NCBI GenBank assembly: GCA_023474425.1
Contig: JAMCXX010000004.1
Location: 1-57,185, forward strand
DNA from: Patescibacteria group bacterium
GTDB lineage: Bacteria; Patescibacteriota; WWE3; JAMCXX01
Length of the DNA: 57,185 bases
Direction: 5' to 3'
In this document: positions 54,663 to 57,185 of the stretch, one piece after another
Numbering within the stretch: the first letter of the stretch is position 1
How the letters are laid out: every line of letters starts with the position of its first letter
Made by a program: the position numbers and the translations under genes
The notes under the pieces: generated by a model
Database searches by the model: none
What the model was told of the DNA's origin: nothing
Seen by the model: the letters and a program-made list of their open reading frames with translations, nothing else

Positions 54663-54712
54663 TGTCCTACGGGAATCCCAATTTGGCCAGGGTGTGTTTT
54701 GCCCGTAGGACA
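54663..54712. promoter_or_regulatory. 11-bp stem-loop in the 5' leader of the 54189-54632 gene
   Basis: TGTCCTACGGG (54663-54673) / CCCGTAGGACA (54702-54712), + strand followed by GGGTTTTT. Confidence 0.7.
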
Positions 54713-54791
54713 GGGTTTTTAATGTTAGGGATATATTAACACAAACAACCTATAATTGTCGAGGGGGTGTAAGAGCCAGTGAGATTAGCGG

Positions 54792-55859
54792 TTAAATCCC
54801 CTTACCGGCCCGAAGGTAGGCGGGGATGTCGAAGCGGTCGCCAGAAGCGGAATCGGGAAATGTTTCCGGAACACTCTCATCTTTAATGCGGCCGGTTTGA
54901 CGACGTCGGGAGTCAAAGCCGGTGGCCACCACCGTAATCTTAATACTGTCCGAAAGCGACTCGTCAATGGCCGCGCCAAAAATAATATTGGCTTCGCTAT
55001 CCGCCGCGTCGCTGACCACTCTGGCCGCTTCGTCCACCTCGTTCATGGTCAAATCTTTGCCGCCGGTCACATTAAAAAGAATCCCTTTGGCGCCGTCAAT
55101 AGTAACTTCCAAAAGCGGAGAAGAAATAGCCTGCTTGGCCGCGACCAGTGCCCGGTCCTCCCCCGAAGCCGTCCCCACACCCATTAGGGCCGAACCGGCA
55201 TCGGTCATAATCGTTTTAACATCGGCAAAATCAACGTTCACCAAACCGGGCAAAATAATTAAATCAGAAATCCCCTGCACTCCTTGGGATAAAACTGAAT
55301 CGGCCAGATCGAAGGCCTCTAAAATCGTCATCTTTTTGTCCACAATTTCCAGTAACCTTTGGTTGGGAATAGTAATGAGAGCATCCACCTCGCCGCGCAG
55401 GGCTTCGGCTCCGTCCTGCGCCACCAGGGAGCGCTTGTTGCCTTCAAACGAGAAAGGTTTGGTGACCACGCCAATGGTCAGGGCGCCCAGGCTCTTGGCG
55501 ATTTTAGCCACAATGGGGCTTGCGCCGGTGCCTGTGCCGCCGCCAAGTCCGGCCGTCAAAAAAACCATATCCGAGCCGGCCACGGCCGCCTTTATTTTTT
55601 CCGCCGACTCCTCGGCCGCCTTGCGTCCGATTTCGGGATTGGCGCCGCTGCCCAAACCCTTAGTTAAATCCTCTCCAATTTGAACTTTGGTCGGACAGGC
55701 TGAATTGTCCAACGCCTGTTTATCGGTATTAATTCCCACAAAATCCACTCCTGAAATTACGTTGCGGGCTACCATGGAGGAAACGGCGTTGCAGCCGCCG
55801 CCGCCAATCCCCACCACCTTGATCCGGGCAAATTTTTCCACTTCCGGTTTAATCAGCAT
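54792..55859 (-). CDS. ftsZ: Cell division protein FtsZ
   Basis: [18 protein letters not shown]...[37 protein letters not shown]. Confidence 0.97.
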   Translation of the reverse strand: MLIKPEVEKFARIKVVGIGGGGCNAVSSMVARNVISGVDFVGINTDKQALDNSACPTKVQIGEDLTKGLGSGANPEIGRKAAEESAEKIKAAVAGSDMVFLTAGLGGGTGTGASPIVAKIAKSLGALTIGVVTKPFSFEGNKRSLVAQDGAEALRGEVDALITIPNQRLLEIVDKKMTILEAFDLADSVLSQGVQGISDLIILPGLVNVDFADVKTIMTDAGSALMGVGTASGEDRALVAAKQAISSPLLEVTIDGAKGILFNVTGGKDLTMNEVDEAARVVSDAADSEANIIFGAAIDESLSDSIKITVVATGFDSRRRQTGRIKDESVPETFPDSASGDRFDIPAYLRAGKGI

Positions 55860-55929
55860 ATTAGTTGAACCAATACCACACACTTAACTGCCAACTGACA
55901 GGTTTCCTACATAGACTACCACAGATAAA

Positions 55930-56028
55930 GGCGAGAGGTAAGGCTCACAGCGAGCGTTGAGGAGGTACCGTCAAATCTACGACTTTGACGGGGGACACCT
56001 TGAGCGAGTCGTGAGACTTACCCGAGCC
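55930..56028. repeat. 99-bp multi-helix element, copy C (intergenic ftsA-ftsZ)
   Basis: GGC..GGTAAGGCTCAC AGCGAGCGTTGAGGAGGTA CCGTCAAA tctacgac TTTGACGG GGGACACCTTGAGCGAGTC GTGAGACTTACC..GCC. Confidence 0.92.
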
Positions 56029-56051
56029 TAACTCACAAATTAATAATAGAT

Positions 56052-57185
56052 TTAGGGCAGGAAAGATTTAAACCAACCTAGGGCGCGGCTAAAAGGACTG
56101 GCCAAACCTCCGCGACCCAAAAAACCAAAGGAGCTCACAGGCTGAGCCTTAGAACCATAGATAACTAAACCCACCGAACCGCTGTAGGCCGGGCCCACAA
56201 TTTCGTCAATTAAACCGGTTACGCCGGTTGGAGCCCCGAGTCTGACCGGCATTTTTAAAACCGACCGGGCTACCTCCGCCGCCCCCCGGGTTTCACTACC
56301 GCCGCCGGTCAAAACTAAACCGCCGGCCACCTTGCCCAAAAGTCCGCTTTTCTTTACTTCGGCTCCCACCAAACTAAAAATTTCCGAAAGACGCACACGG
56401 ACAATTTCCTCTAAATTTTTACGGGAAACCGATTCCGTGGCCCCATCGGCTCCCAAACCGGGTATCGTTATCTCTTCGCCGTTTTCCTCACGAGACATCT
56501 GCGAAAGTTTTATCTTTGCTTTCTCGGCCGTCTCGATAGATGTTCTTAAACCAATGGCCAAATCATTAGTAATATTTTGGCCGCCGATGGGCAATACCGA
56601 GCTATAATAAGGACTACCACCTTCAAAAATGCAGATTTTGGTGGTACCGGCGCCCACATCCACCAAAACCGTGCCCAATTCCTTTTCCGTATCGGTTAAA
56701 ACACTTTGGGAGGCGGCGATACCAGAAAACACCAGGTCGCTCACATCTACTCCTACCTGGGCGACGCATTTGGTAAGATTGCGCAAAGAAGTGGCTGAAC
56801 CGTAAATAATGTTGGTTTCCACCTCCAAGCGGATGCCGCTCATGCCTACCGGATTTTTAACGCCCTCCTGGCTGTCAACAATAAAATCTCGGGGAATCAC
56901 ATGAATTATTTCCTGTGAGGTGGGAATGGAAATAGCCTGGGCGGCCTCGGTGGCCCGGGCTACGTCCTCCTCGCTGATTTCCCCATCGGAACTGGAAACA
57001 GCCACCACCCCCTTGGAATTAAGCGAGCTTATGTGTGAACCGTCCACACCAATAAAAGCACTGGTTACCGCATAGCCGGCCATGCGTTCGCTGGCCTCGA
57101 GGCTTTGGGAAATGGCCGCCACGGCCTGGTCAATGTCAACCACAACTCCTTTTTTTATTCCCTTGGAAGGGGTGGAAGAAACGCC
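56052..57185 (-). CDS. ftsA: Cell division protein FtsA, N-terminus beyond window edge
   Basis: Frame open to the edge: GVSSTPSKGIKKGVVVDIDQAVAAISQSLEASERMAG...VLVDVGAGTTKICIFEGG...GGLVLTGGGSETRG. Confidence 0.95.
   Translation of the reverse strand, partial: GVSSTPSKGIKKGVVVDIDQAVAAISQSLEASERMAGYAVTSAFIGVDGSHISSLNSKGVVAVSSSDGEISEEDVARATEAAQAISIPTSQEIIHVIPRDFIVDSQEGVKNPVGMSGIRLEVETNIIYGSATSLRNLTKCVAQVGVDVSDLVFSGIAASQSVLTDTEKELGTVLVDVGAGTTKICIFEGGSPYYSSVLPIGGQNITNDLAIGLRTSIETAEKAKIKLSQMSREENGEEITIPGLGADGATESVSRKNLEEIVRVRLSEIFSLVGAEVKKSGLLGKVAGGLVLTGGGSETRGAAEVARSVLKMPVRLGAPTGVTGLIDEIVGPAYSGSVGLVIYGSKAQPVSSFGFLGRGGLASPFSRALGWFKSFLP

Noticed and set aside
54922-55683. 253-aa forward ORF antisense to ftsZ
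   Set aside because: Serine/proline/alanine-rich shadow ORF; ftsZ on the reverse strand is unambiguous.
1-57185. CRISPR array
   Set aside because: No regularly spaced direct repeats and no cas genes seen; the repeats present are dispersed or palindromic.

Overview
The window looks like a chromosome segment from a small-genome bacterium of the CPR/Patescibacteria type; this lineage call is an inference from gene content and repeat style. Most of it is housekeeping: pgk, rplS, a Clp ATPase, polA, gatCAB, polX, lemA/htpX, a cell-surface polysaccharide cluster, lepB, a P-type ATPase, dinB, rsmI, rarA, rplU/rpmA, rodA, ileS, an AdoCbl-dependent RNR with an ATP:cobalamin adenosyltransferase and nrdR, ftsZ and ftsA, plus four tRNAs. 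The most unusual content is repeat biology. (1) Two copies of a 229-bp element (436-664 and 2805-3033), in inverted orientation, read as identical over about 205 bp but carry a completely different 10-3-10 hairpin at the same end. They bracket a four-gene cassette next to a serine recombinase. (2) A 99-bp multi-helix element occurs three times (12535, 37981, 55930) with covarying stems, and one copy is translated in frame inside dinB. (3) Further palindromic or microsatellite repeats are translated in frame inside gatB, ileS and an O-antigen-ligase gene. (4) A C-terminal fragment of a DGR/group-II-like reverse transcriptase lies next to a gene whose C-terminus resembles a DGR-type variable (C-lectin-like) region. 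All calls come from reading the sequence and supplied translations; no searches or folding programs were run.
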